A DNA stretch of 64,000 nt from a virus. Under the pieces are notes generated by a model, which worked only from the letters and a program-made list of their open reading frames with translations, was not told the DNA's origin and searched no databases. The number at the start of each line of letters is the position of its first letter. Position 1 is the stretch's first letter. The stretch lies in the IMG/VR virus record IMGVR_UViG_3300005537_000002, positions 1-64,000 of that record; one strand, 5' to 3'. The position numbers were made by a program, and so were the translations under genes. Below are positions 25,201 through 34,500 of the stretch, in pieces.

Positions 25201-25681
25201 TAACCAGAGTGGCTGGGGTACAGCCTTTGACAGCCAGACTTGGACCAAAGTCGGTACCGGTACTGACGCTATTACAAGCAACGAAGGTACGATAGCTAAC
25301 ACAACTGGTGACGTACACGAAGTTTTAGGCAGTAACACTTGGACTGACCTCGATGGCACAGTTCGGTTTCAGCTGTCTGCAGCAACTATCTCCGCGGGCA
25401 TCGAACTACGTTACACGGACGCTAACAACTTCTACAGGTTACAAGCGACGACGACGACCGTCAGCATCATTAAAAAGGAGTTAGGCGTATCTACGACGCT
25501 TGCAAGCGTCGGTATGACTATCCCAACTGGTACTTGGTATCGCATGAGGTTTCGAGTGGTAGGGTCAAGCCAGCCTGTGCTAAGAGGCAACGCTTGGCTT
25601 GACGGTACTCTCGAACCTACTATCAGCTCGACGACCGGACTTTGGAACGACGCATTATGGACTATTGTAGCTACAGACTAA
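22205..25681 (+). CDS. Tail tip / distal tail protein with lectin-like domains, 1158 aa
   Basis: ATG with AGAAAGGAGG upstream, sixteen bases after the tape measure. Residues 1-120 resemble a tail-tip ring start (FKCDIIDYSG, then TIDCIDLHYLADKRTYTR). A Ser/Gly-rich low-complexity tract follows (about 220-275). Two jelly-roll-like segments follow near 755-890 (NSSSEIQNEVGFLYRQ, then AYHVKLVVGQNRHTVYWNHG) and near 1030-1158 (FDSQTWTKVGTG, then RMRFRVVGSS), which look like LamG/laminin-type lectin folds. Together they suggest a baseplate or tip protein carrying sugar-binding domains. Confidence 0.68.
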   Translation: MAALCTIGGVQYIMIEDQHDLTNALDERQRFKCDIIDYSGTAHFVRGEQVVVSDPALGVFFTGFINSDKEVPQYPSGAILHTIDCIDLHYLADKRTYTRTYPNPTLAGKVAVDMLDDVLVAEGISPNFALADNITQTDWSTGTLVNTQGSDDVGDGDLELLPAGVDVTIVEGTTAQFATGTLVNMQATSNSLQPTTVSAVRLQSTLSFAYGIEFAQNFQTASGSASGSVSGNAAGTVTGSPTGTASGSINVSGGLTPSGTISISGGAPGESASFSGFFVSVSSSGSASLSTSDSFTTFASLPFSTSATFPLTASVTQLYQPKTKSKVKVTDSHYHVVTVDKAVADNRADAMIWTGSMTVGSGDTLNYDIWIASTSPSEEGGVDLYFSDGTALTQYLGTLQSNFDVGIWDQNQLSVSPIQDLSNFARDAWCTRQVDLSSLSGKTIIGVSIFNAANIAGTFDIYIKNAYLGSHSGSPFFSTTQTSTTLNPPTYASIGAYITAATIASVATVYTPATSSRTSSAYNIDPAKLVQNSIITWSAALPVTGPTVITSAPGAATVAGISNVYVSYDATTWLPCVSGQALPGLPVGANCSGMSLYLLETFSGGQDPSAIPALLQVNITINSAPKATTTDIVSSFGTTATWNSGTELGTAPNSNGDLVLGMTSYSWSNLNNMSYSPGSDTSGHNPTQSTSSGTYVISSPGYSGGASWSTSRFNFIAAVQDFTAEADFTLNSSSEIQNEVGFLYRQTYWGSPNNSFAYYIRVMRNPGGLAGGTSVTLGYGTNNPPSNVGGGPSSGAFTTIVQIAETINNNTAYHVKLVVGQNRHTVYWNHGSSPIIDVLDNTYTAAGNIGLRTYHYSTNSGTGKIANFTVTNTYAGIWTSPSINLNSLGTCGSTQVSWSEIEAAGNQQSTILTMASLDGGTTWQQCTNGSASPTAIIPGLPVGTSVTGKSLKIQLILSATSLLSSPIITGLYIRVCGAYPGASGTRSTAPLGNDRMIRANQSGWGTAFDSQTWTKVGTGTDAITSNEGTIANTTGDVHEVLGSNTWTDLDGTVRFQLSAATISAGIELRYTDANNFYRLQATTTTVSIIKKELGVSTTLASVGMTIPTGTWYRMRFRVVGSSQPVLRGNAWLDGTLEPTISSTTGLWNDALWTIVATD

Positions 25682-25693
25682 TAAGGAGCCTCT

Positions 25694-26452
25694 ATGGCGG
25701 ACTACACTACTATCAATATGCAATACAATACTGGTACTGACGCTTCTCCAACGTGGACTGGAACCGCCATCGCGCTTTCTGGTTCAGCTGGCGCTAACGA
25801 GTTCAGAATGGCTATTACTGGCGGAGGAACATCGATCGCTTCCGCTTCCTGGCCATTCATGGCAAAACCGACGTCGGGTACATCAGCGGTGACTTCTCTG
25901 TACGCTTACACGGCAGACACAACCGGGTCTCAGGTCGCAACGTACACTGGCGACAACACAAAAGCACGTGTGCTAAGATGGAACTTTGACAATACAGGCA
26001 ACCCAGTAACGGTTATGCAGGTGGGTTTCTTCGCTAATAGTACGCACACTGCACCTTCTGCTGGAACACAACCTCCAGGAACAAATAACGATGCATTTAC
26101 GAACGGGCAGTCGTCGGATACGTCTAGCACCAGCTATATTAAGTTCAATCTGTACGGTTCCGGGTTAACGGCTGGAGGATCTCAAGAAACTCCATCAGCT
26201 GGAACCGTAGGGACGAATCCTAGTGCAACAACTGGCACAGCGGGTAGTGTCACGACTACCGCAGGAAACTGGTTGAACACCAACGCTGCTTGGCAATCTG
26301 GCCAAGGCTTTACGCAGTACATCACAGGGGTAGCGATTCCACAGACAGCGACTGCATTCAACTGGTATATGACTTGGGTCATTTTCATTGGGGCTAACAT
26401 TACTGCAGGTACATGGACTCCAGTTTGCACGCTGCAGTACTCTTACTCCTAA
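25694..26452 (+). CDS. Minor tail protein, 252 aa
   Basis: ATG with AAGGAG upstream. Thr/Ala/Gly-rich beta protein with no helix of note; it ends TWTPVCTLQYSYS in an amphipathic strand. The pattern RVLRWNFDN..PVTVMQVGFFAN is seen in phage fibre-associated proteins. It overlaps nothing and lies in the tail-tip gene run. Exact role unknown. Confidence 0.6.
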   Translation: MADYTTINMQYNTGTDASPTWTGTAIALSGSAGANEFRMAITGGGTSIASASWPFMAKPTSGTSAVTSLYAYTADTTGSQVATYTGDNTKARVLRWNFDNTGNPVTVMQVGFFANSTHTAPSAGTQPPGTNNDAFTNGQSSDTSSTSYIKFNLYGSGLTAGGSQETPSAGTVGTNPSATTGTAGSVTTTAGNWLNTNAAWQSGQGFTQYITGVAIPQTATAFNWYMTWVIFIGANITAGTWTPVCTLQYSYS

Positions 26453-26466
26453 AGGTAGGTGAAGGT

Positions 26467-27051
26467 ATGGGGCTTGTCGAAGAACTGCTTGGTTGCTCTC
26501 TCCTTGACATCACTAGACCGTATTGGGCTGTAAAGTTGTCTACAGGTACTTGGGTGTGCGAGGCGCACACCAAAACTGACCTACGAACAGGATCAGTTAG
26601 GTACTTCGACTGGTCTAATGACCTTGTTGCAAGCGGAGACGTACTCAAGATCGCTCAACTCTGGCTCCTATGCCCTTCAAGCAAGCGTTCGCCCCTTGGA
26701 AACACCGCTTGGCTGCAGATTACTGAGTCGGGTACAGCCTTTCAGTTTAAGGTTAGCACAGTGGACAGCATAGTCGTCGAGAGTGTCAGGAGCCTGCAAG
26801 CGCACATTATCGGGAAGGTTACTAATAAAGAAACTGGCGACTGTGAAGTCTTTATTTGGGATACCTACCAACAAGGACTGATTACGCCAACCACACGTAT
26901 TTACGACTCACTTACCAACAGTTATAGAAAAGACTCGAATGGTAACCCTGTTTACGCTGGCAAGGCAAACGTGTACAACTTTCATTCGTGGAGAGAGGGT
27001 ATAGCACCGCTCGGTAGGTTAGAGCTGAGTACAGTAGGGGTAAGGATTTGA
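26467..27051 (+). CDS. Tail protein of unknown function, 194 aa
   Basis: ATG at 26467 with AGGTGAAGG upstream; an in-frame ATG at 26413 lies inside the previous gene and is not needed. Alpha/beta with Trp-rich core (FDWSNDLVASGDVLKIAQLW, then TAWLQITESGTAFQFKV). It overlaps the next start by four bases. Its place among tip genes suggests a hub or chaperone role. Confidence 0.55.
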   Translation: MGLVEELLGCSLLDITRPYWAVKLSTGTWVCEAHTKTDLRTGSVRYFDWSNDLVASGDVLKIAQLWLLCPSSKRSPLGNTAWLQITESGTAFQFKVSTVDSIVVESVRSLQAHIIGKVTNKETGDCEVFIWDTYQQGLITPTTRIYDSLTNSYRKDSNGNPVYAGKANVYNFHSWREGIAPLGRLELSTVGVRI

Positions 27052-29975
27052 CAGCACTCACAGTCTATCTCACTAACTTTGCTGCGACGACCGTCACAAC
27101 CTCGAATACCCTTATCGAAAATGCTACTACTGGTGCTAGCCTTACTAACAAAAATACCAATCTGACGTCCGGTACAACAGGTTGGGTCGAGATTCTTTCG
27201 CAAGGTGGTACGTTCGGTGCAGGTGTCGGATCGGAACCATCTCCATCTGGCAAAGGGTGGATCGACGACGGTACTACACTTGAGGGATTTCACTTTGCGT
27301 CCGGCACATGGACGTTCAATCTTGGCTTCGAGTGTACTACGACAGGCACGTTCACAGCAGACGTTCACTTCCGAGCGTACCAGCGATCATCCGGTGGTAC
27401 GTATACCCTTATTGGAGAGGCAACTGCTTCCGGTCAGACAATCATCTCCACTAGTTATACAGTTGTTTCAGCTTCCGGTAGCTTCTCCGCATCCGCGACG
27501 TTTGCGACAGGCGATAAACTCTACATCGACTGTCTGATGAACATCACGACGAACTCGACTACTGGCAACATGCGTATGCAGCAGTCGAGTAGTGCGACTA
27601 CGGGTTCTACTAGCGCGGATGCAGTAACTCCCGGGTATATTTCAAGCACCCAAGTCGATAAAGATGTTGTCGTTCGTGCACGTATTCAGGCACTAGTAGA
27701 CAAAGACGTTCGAATCCGAGGCCGGCTCAAGCAGCTAGTTAACAAAGACGTTGCACTTCGCGGTAACGTAGGTCTGCAAGCTACCAAAGATGTCGTCGTT
27801 CGTGCACGTATCCAACAGCTAATCAATAAAGACGTCGGACTACGCGGTAGGATTAGTGCCCTTGTCGTAAAAGATGTAGGACTACGCGGTCGTATAAACA
27901 TACTCAGCACGAAGGACGTTCGTGTCAGGGGTATAGTAGCAGCATCTGGCATAAAGGATGTCAGACTACGAGGCCGAATCAATATACTCGTAGATAAGGA
28001 TATCGGACTACGGGGTAAACCTGCTAACACCGTCACTAAAGATATAGTCATTCGTGCTAACGTAACCTCTCCTCCATTAGCGAGTGGAGGATTTACGCTT
28101 TGGGCCAACGGTACCGGGACTGCGTCATTTGACCACTTTAGAGTAACCCAATTTCCTGACCCCTCCCTATCACTCTCGACTATTACACCCAGAGTAGGAA
28201 CGACTCTAGTCTCTTGGAACTCTATAACGCCAGCTAGCACGACGCTTGGAGTCGATATATCACTAGACGGTGTCAACTGGACGGACGTAACTTCGGGTAA
28301 TAACGGTAGTCTACCGGGTATCTATTCGCAAACTGACCCAGTTGTAGATGGCTTCGATATAGTCTCAACTGCTAACTACACTAATACTTTCCGAACTGGT
28401 GGAGCTACTGCTACTTGGACGTATAATACCGGAAGTAGTCAGCTTACAGCGACTAGCGGTACTAACGCACTATATTTATACTCCGCTATCTCAAAGTCTG
28501 ACGTCGACTTCTTTGTAGATATGGATCAGTCGGATGCCGGGGGAATGGTATGGCGATATGTAGACGGTAGCAACTTCTACTATCTACTTATAAGTGACAG
28601 CCTTTCTAGCACAGGGGTAGTTAACGCCGTTACTCTATATAAAGTTGCAAGCAACGTCAGAACCCAACTAGGTACGTCACTCATCACCTATACGGTTGGT
28701 GACAGCTTCAACGGATACACAGCGTCGTTCATTAGGGGTACGTACCACAGATTTAGGGTCACGATGTTAGGTGGTGTCATTACAGTCTATGCTGACGGCA
28801 ATGTGCTTATCACCTACACGGACGGTTCTCCATTAGGTGCAGGACTAATGGGTCTATACAACAATGGAGGAACAGTAGGTTCTAGGTACTACCAACTATG
28901 GATGCAGCCACTAGGTGACTACGTTACGGGTACCCCACAGTTCGACATTGTCACTGGAGACTTTGTCTATACTAGGTGTAGGTTAGCCACTACAAGCGTT
29001 GCAGTGTCTCCACAAGTACTAGACTTGACGACGATGGCTACTACACCCTCGATAGGAGCGGGTGCTATCTTACCGAACGTCGCGTATACCTCAACTACGG
29101 TTGCTAAGAACATTGACGACCTAGCCAAGAAGAGTAACTACTCCTGGTTTATAGACCCTAGTACACGTACATTAGTCTTTAGATCTAGGGGGGCTACTGC
29201 CTCTCCATGGATACTACAGTCTGTACCATACGGGCTTGCGTCTGTATCGGATATAGAGATAGACACCAACTTGGAGTTAGACGTCGGTAATGACCTATAT
29301 CGTAATCGACAGACTATATTAGGAGCCTTCGACACAGCTAACTTTGTAGACTCTCTCATTGGGGATGGAAGCACACGTACATTCCCAATCGGTTACATAC
29401 CAGCTTCAGCACCGACTGTTACTCTTAACGGATACACACAGACAGTAGGTCTGAAGGGTTCGTCAGGATTCTCCTTCTACTACAACTTAACCGACCCAAA
29501 TATCGTACAGGACTCAAGTCTCGCTGTGCTACAACCGTCGGATAAGTTGGTGGTAACCTATGTAGGGCAGTTCCCTGTGACTATTGTAGTTGATGATCTC
29601 ACTAAGCAAGCAGCGCAAGCGGCTATTGAGGGTGGAACTGGCATCGTCGAGAACGTAGTCGACGTAACTGGACAGGGAGTTAACAGAAGTGCTGCAACAT
29701 CACTAGCTAACCAGTTGATTAGTCGTTATGGTACTGCAGGTCGTACACTGATCTTTGATACGACTCGCAATGGACTTGCAGTAGGCCAGCTACTGTCCAT
29801 CTTCTTACCAGAGCACGGCATCTTCGATGGACAGTTCTTCATCACCCAAATTGAGATTACGCTCATGAAAGGGAGGGGAGACACACAAGTATGGTGGTAC
29901 AAAACAACTGCGTCGGAACTTCCGAGGCAAGCATCTTGGGCCAAACTACTAGCCAGTGGTTTAGGTCTACAATAA
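27048..29975 (+). CDS. Tail tip/baseplate hub protein with ten KDV repeats, 975 aa
   Basis: TTG start overlapping the previous stop. Three parts: an N-terminal beta domain (1-200), ten repeats of about 14 residues of the form KDVGLRGRI..LV (about 203-342), and a large C-terminal part with a carbohydrate-module-like beta region (SKSDVDFFVDMDQSDAGGMV, then GTYHRFRVTMLGG). It ends in a hub-like segment (DDLAKKSNYSWFIDPSTRTL, then LIFDTTRNGLAVGQLLSIFL). The hub segment resembles phage tail proteins that cap the tube. The repeats may form a beta solenoid or stalk. Confidence 0.65.
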   Translation: MTALTVYLTNFAATTVTTSNTLIENATTGASLTNKNTNLTSGTTGWVEILSQGGTFGAGVGSEPSPSGKGWIDDGTTLEGFHFASGTWTFNLGFECTTTGTFTADVHFRAYQRSSGGTYTLIGEATASGQTIISTSYTVVSASGSFSASATFATGDKLYIDCLMNITTNSTTGNMRMQQSSSATTGSTSADAVTPGYISSTQVDKDVVVRARIQALVDKDVRIRGRLKQLVNKDVALRGNVGLQATKDVVVRARIQQLINKDVGLRGRISALVVKDVGLRGRINILSTKDVRVRGIVAASGIKDVRLRGRINILVDKDIGLRGKPANTVTKDIVIRANVTSPPLASGGFTLWANGTGTASFDHFRVTQFPDPSLSLSTITPRVGTTLVSWNSITPASTTLGVDISLDGVNWTDVTSGNNGSLPGIYSQTDPVVDGFDIVSTANYTNTFRTGGATATWTYNTGSSQLTATSGTNALYLYSAISKSDVDFFVDMDQSDAGGMVWRYVDGSNFYYLLISDSLSSTGVVNAVTLYKVASNVRTQLGTSLITYTVGDSFNGYTASFIRGTYHRFRVTMLGGVITVYADGNVLITYTDGSPLGAGLMGLYNNGGTVGSRYYQLWMQPLGDYVTGTPQFDIVTGDFVYTRCRLATTSVAVSPQVLDLTTMATTPSIGAGAILPNVAYTSTTVAKNIDDLAKKSNYSWFIDPSTRTLVFRSRGATASPWILQSVPYGLASVSDIEIDTNLELDVGNDLYRNRQTILGAFDTANFVDSLIGDGSTRTFPIGYIPASAPTVTLNGYTQTVGLKGSSGFSFYYNLTDPNIVQDSSLAVLQPSDKLVVTYVGQFPVTIVVDDLTKQAAQAAIEGGTGIVENVVDVTGQGVNRSAATSLANQLISRYGTAGRTLIFDTTRNGLAVGQLLSIFLPEHGIFDGQFFITQIEITLMKGRGDTQVWWYKTTASELPRQASWAKLLASGLGLQ
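27654..28071 (+). repeat. Ten 42-base coding repeats (KDV-x-RGR units)
   Basis: Diverged tandem units of 42 bases coding for patterns such as VDKDVVVRARIQAL, VNKDVALRGNVGLQ and VTKDIVIRANVTS. DNA identity between units is moderate, so the repeat is old rather than a recent slippage product. Confidence 0.8.
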
Positions 29976-29991
29976 CTAAAGGAGTATAGCA

Positions 29992-31114
29992 TTGACTGAA
30001 TTGCATCTTGTCAATCGACCGGAGTACTGGAAACAGACATCCGTACGACCCAGAGGCTTCACCGAGTTCTGCGACATGATAGAAACCAACGGTCGCATTA
30101 CGGGCATTTGGGAGTTCAAACAGTACGACCCTAAAACGGGCGAAGTACGTAAGCGAGAGTGGAATACCAACGTCGTAACTGACCACGGTGCGGTCAACAT
30201 CCTCGCGAGTGCTATGGCTAGCGCTTCCAACTCTAGCCAATGGAATAACATTTACATCAACAACAACAGCGGTTCAACTACACTCACAACAGCTCTAACT
30301 AACGGCCAGACGGCTGTTACATCCCTTGCTGTAGCCGCTATACCGGCTGCCATTCCATTGGACTACCCGGCTCCAATCTCATCGACAGTAACACAGCTCA
30401 CTGTCGGGTATGGAACTGGTCAGACACAAACAGTCTCGATGAACGGTGCAGCTTCTCAAGCAGCGACATCACTCACAACAGTGTCTTACACCAGTAACGC
30501 TGCCTATGCGATTGGTACTAACGTCGTGCCACTACCAAACGTTGGCGAAAATCCATCGAACGCTAACCTGAAAGCCAACGCAACGTCTCCAGTTGAGACC
30601 TATAGCGGTAACCTTTCTTCAGGAGCATTCACGTACACCCCGACTACCGGTGCAGGTAACCGACTAGTCACGATCGCGTTCACGTTCGCAAACTCTACCA
30701 ACGGTGGCTCGACCTCTAACGGAACATACACCGATGCGTGGCTCGTTAACGTGACATCCGCCGCCGCGAACACTACAACGGGCAACTTCGTAGGCAACTA
30801 CGTGGCGCACGAGGTGAATACTCCGATGATCGTGAACAACAGCAACAACGTTAGAACAGTGACGCTTCAGTAGGTAACTGCTGTCGAATAACTTCTCTGG
30901 AAACGGTGAAGGTCCAGAACGGATAACGCCGTGGGAAGCATAGCAAAGACGCTAAGGCACCCGTAGAGACTAAGTGAGAAGCTCCTGTCAATGTCGACAG
31001 GATGATGCCATAGTCCGAACTGTATAGGAATATACAGAATGAGGCAGAAATGACCTCATCCGTACTGCAGTACGAGTAACATCAAAGGCTGTAAGTATTA
31101 CTATAAAGATTTAA
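29992..31114 (+). CDS. Tail fibre-associated protein split by a group I intron, 295 aa
   Basis: TTG start with AAAGGAG upstream. Exon 1 (29992-30852) codes for a helical start (RPEYWKQTSVRPRG, then IWEFKQYDPKTGEVRKREWN) and a Thr/Ala/Asn-rich beta domain. Exon 2 (31088-31114) adds only AVSITIKI before TAA, completing a final beta strand (..VNNSNNV-AVSITIKI). Without splicing the frame stops at TAG 30871. The N-terminal pattern VVTDHGAVNILASAMA is like that of phage proteins at the base of tail fibres. Splice sites follow the P1 pair CGUU/GACG and the terminal G rule. Confidence 0.68.
30853..31087 (+). ncRNA. Group I intron IV in the tail gene (no ORF)
   Basis: 235-base block. P1 pairs exon CGUU with intron GACG; then CAGT..ACTG hairpin, TAACTTCTCTGGAAACGG core, CACCCGTAGAGACTAAG, GATGATGCCATAGTCCGAAC (P7-like) and the common tail AGAAATGACCTCATCC, hairpin, GTAACA, final G. 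It is closely related to introns II and III of the capsid gene by the segments GTCGAATAACT and TCCGAAC. Confidence 0.82.
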
Positions 31115-31147
31115 CTGGAAGGTTCGTACCTAGTCCAACCTTTCCAG
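31115..31147 (+). repeat. Hairpin directly after the spliced tail gene
   Basis: CTGGAAGGTT (31115-31124) and AACCTTTCCAG (31137-31147) pair with one bulge, right after the stop codon. No U-run follows. It may end or stabilise the tail transcript. Confidence 0.45.
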
Positions 31148-31179
31148 CTATCTCGTTTGCCTGTAGCAACTTCACACAT

Positions 31180-31240
31180 ATAAGCTACGTGTAGAGAATG
31201 CTCTCTACAGAACGCCTGTAAGTTATGTACAGGAGCTTAT
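31180..31240 (+). ncRNA. Three-way-junction RNA element between tail genes
   Basis: Outer stem ATAAGCT/AGCTTAT (31180-31186 and 31234-31240) encloses hairpin TGTAGAGA-ATGC-TCTCTACA and hairpin CCTGTA-AGTTATG-TACAGG. All three stems are perfect. It occupies most of the noncoding gap 31115-31277 and precedes a 63-residue ORF. Confidence 0.5.
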
Positions 31241-31277
31241 CAAGTGGTACCACACAACAGAAAGGGTTCTTTCACGC

Positions 31278-31469
31278 ATGACCAACTACATTGTAGTCAC
31301 TACCAACACTCCAGAAGTCCGAGCGACTATGCACCAGTCAGTCGAGGATGTCGAACTCGTTGCGGGCCAAACTACGTTCCTGTGCTGGCACCTTCACGAA
31401 CCTACTCCGGACGATCTGGAGAAAGCTCAGCATCTCGAGGGTTACCTAGGCATCGTTGAGATTAAATAG
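31278..31469 (+). CDS. Hypothetical small protein, 63 aa
   Basis: ATG with AGAAAGGG eleven bases upstream. Compact alpha/beta chain (TNYIVVTTNTPEVRATM, then CWHLHEPTPDDLEKAQHL). The composition is that of a real protein, unlike the overlapping alternative frame. No family recognised. Confidence 0.55.
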   Translation: MTNYIVVTTNTPEVRATMHQSVEDVELVAGQTTFLCWHLHEPTPDDLEKAQHLEGYLGIVEIK

Positions 31470-31500
31470 TTTTCAGTTCACAACGACAGTGGAGTATTAG

Positions 31501-34500
31501 GTGGCATTTCCTACATTTGACGCCGTCTTCAATATCACACCGAATACGACGACGACCTGGAGTCATACTGTTTCTAATACCCAATCTAACCTCTGCCTCC
31601 TTGTCGTTGTGAACTGTATCAGCTCGACTGGTAAAACTACAACTGGTGTAACCTATGCCTCCGTCGCTATGACAAAGGTTACATCCTTCTTCTACAACGG
31701 TACTAACGACGAACTGTCACTTTGGAGACTCGTCGGTCCTACAACGGGTTCCAACACTGTAACTGTCACTCTCTCCGGGTCTGCTCTTATGACCGGAGAC
31801 TCAGTCTCATACTACAACGTCAACCAGACGACTCCAGTCGCAACCTCTAACACCTTCCATGGAACTACGGCCAACCCAAGTAACTCTCTCTCTAGTACAG
31901 ATACGACTATGCTGGTCGTTGATGCAATAGGCAACCTCGGCAATGCATCGTACGGTGCGGTAGGTTCAGGGCAAACCTCGCGTTATGGTGCAGCGCCATC
32001 GAGTGGCTTAGGCGGTTCAGATAAAACCGGAGTATCGACTAGTACTACCATGTCTCGTACTATGACTGCAGACACTTGGGGTCAGATTATCGCTGCCCTC
32101 AATTCGTCGGGTCCTACTGTTAACACGTCCACCTTCACAGACGCTCTTACCGCATCTGACGTCGGAAACATGCAGTCATGGAATGTCGACTCTCTTACTG
32201 CCAGTGATGTTCTTGGAGCAGCCACTTGGAATGTAGACAGTCTTACAGCGTCCGATGTACTAGGCGGAAGTTCTTGGAACGTTGACTCACTTACCGCTAC
32301 AGACGTCTCCGCGGGTTCGAACTGGAACGTAGATAGCCTTAGTTCGTCCACAAGTACTCTATTTACTGATACTGATCTAGCATCCGACGCCCTCACAGTT
32401 ACAGACGTCGGCAACCAGCAGGTATGGAGAGTAGACTCAAGCACCCCTACAGATGTCACACTCTCGACTGACTCTTTACTCGCAGCTGAACTTCTAAATA
32501 CAGCAGACGTAACTCTCTCAACTACTACCTTCTCGTCTACTGACGCTCTAACTCTGTCAGACTCTACTCTAGTTACTGCTAGTGTACTACCACTCGACCT
32601 GTTAAGCACAGTGGACAGCGTCCTGTTAACCGACAGTACTGTCATAGTTGACTCCCTTACCACCGCTGACAGTCTCTCAACTACGGGTACTCTCCTCCAA
32701 ACTGACTCACTATCAACTGTAGATAGCACTCTCGCGACCGACAGTACACTCGTTACAGACATCCTACCTACATCAGACAGTTTCTCCTCACCTACCAGTC
32801 CATCTCTAACGGACTCTCTATCAGTTACGGACACCCTACTTACTACGGGTTCGCTTACTGTCGCTGACTCACTATCTACTACTGACAACGTACTGGCAAC
32901 TGACACCAACGTTGTAATAGAGTTACTCACAGCCTCAGACACTGGCACCTCACAAACCTGGAATATAGACGCTCTTACAGCTACTGACTCGCTACTCACT
33001 ACAAACTCCGCATCCACAGTTGATACAAGCTCAGTTGCTGACACCACACTTGTAACGGACTCGAGTATCCTAACTGATGTACTAACCCAGTCGGATGCTG
33101 TGCTTGTAACAGACTCTGATACCGTTACTGACAGTCTTACCACTACAGACAGCCTGCTGCAATCTAATACTTACTCCCCATCGGAAGTACTTACTGAATC
33201 AGACACCGGAGGCTCACAAGTCTGGAATGTTGACCTACTCTCGGTTGCTGACTCTCTCCTACAGACTAGTACCTCTATCGTTAGTGAGTCCCTAACCTCA
33301 TCCGATACGACCCTTACTACATGCAGTTGGTTGGTAACCGAAACCCTGGCTGCCAGTGACTCCCTTACATCTCCTTATACGATTCAGTATAGCGACTTAC
33401 TAGTAGTATCTGAAAGTATATCCGTAAGTGACTCAACCCTCCTAGCTGAGTCTTTGACGGTTTCTGACCAGATTACGGCTAGCCAGTCCACTGTGCTAAT
33501 CGAGTCTAGTGTAGTGGTTGACTCTACACTAACAACTACTAACTCTGTATACACGGAGTTCTTAACGATTCCCGATATAGTTACCAATAACTATATCAGC
33601 TCTCTTACAGACCTACTTACTGCCACTGACACGAATGCCCAACAAACGTGGGGAACTGACAGCCTCCTAATAGCAGACAGTACACTCTACGCTAGCTCTA
33701 GCCTCTCTATCGAGTCTATAGCTGTTACTGACACTGAGTCCGCTATTACCACACTACTCCTAACAGACGCCCTGCCTGTTACAGATGTAGCATCAGTAAC
33801 GCTAAGCGCTAGTACTACCGATAGCGTACCGTCGGTAGACTTCTTACAGGGGTCTACTACTTACCTCGCACTCGATGCACTTACCTCGGTGGATGTAGGG
33901 TCTCTACAGCTTTGGGGTACGGACTCTCTAGTAGTTACAGACGCACTTACACTCTCAGTTCCGACTCTCGTTACAGACTCCCTATTGGCGAATGATACTA
34001 CCCTTAATACGAGTTACTTCTCATGTACGGATAGCATTCCGATAAGCGACTCTAGTACGTGGATAGATATACCCGCGGGAACAGTCACTACGACGTATAC
34101 GTTCGTAGACGTGCTAGTAGTTGGAGACGCATATCAAGTCATACTACAACCTGTACTAGTAGAAGTTAACTCAACAACTACTTCTACACTGACTACCACT
34201 TCCAGTAGTAGTACAGAGTCACTAACTGCGAGTGACTCCAGTAATAGTTATACCTGGCTTACAGAGTCACTCACTGCATCCGACAGTTCGTCTACATCAT
34301 CTACATCGCTTGCTTCTGACTCTTTAGTTGTAACGGAGTCGCTTACAACTACCTATACGTACTCACTAATAGAGTCTCTTGTCGTTACTGATACCAACTC
34401 CTCAGTAACGGCAAGTTCATTTATGGATGCGCTAACTGCATCTGACGTACACAGTGAGTATACAGTCGTAGTAGACGCACTCACAGCTACAGACGCTCTT

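Noticed and set aside
27654-28071. 42-base periodicity as a possible CRISPR or iteron array
   Set aside because: It is in frame inside a long ORF and varies at third positions, as protein repeats do.
32082-33143. 353-codon minus-strand ORF opposite the giant fibre gene
   Set aside because: It is the complement of a Ser/Thr/Asp repeat region; its Ser/Val/Arg-rich product mirrors the repeats and it has no ribosome site or promoter.
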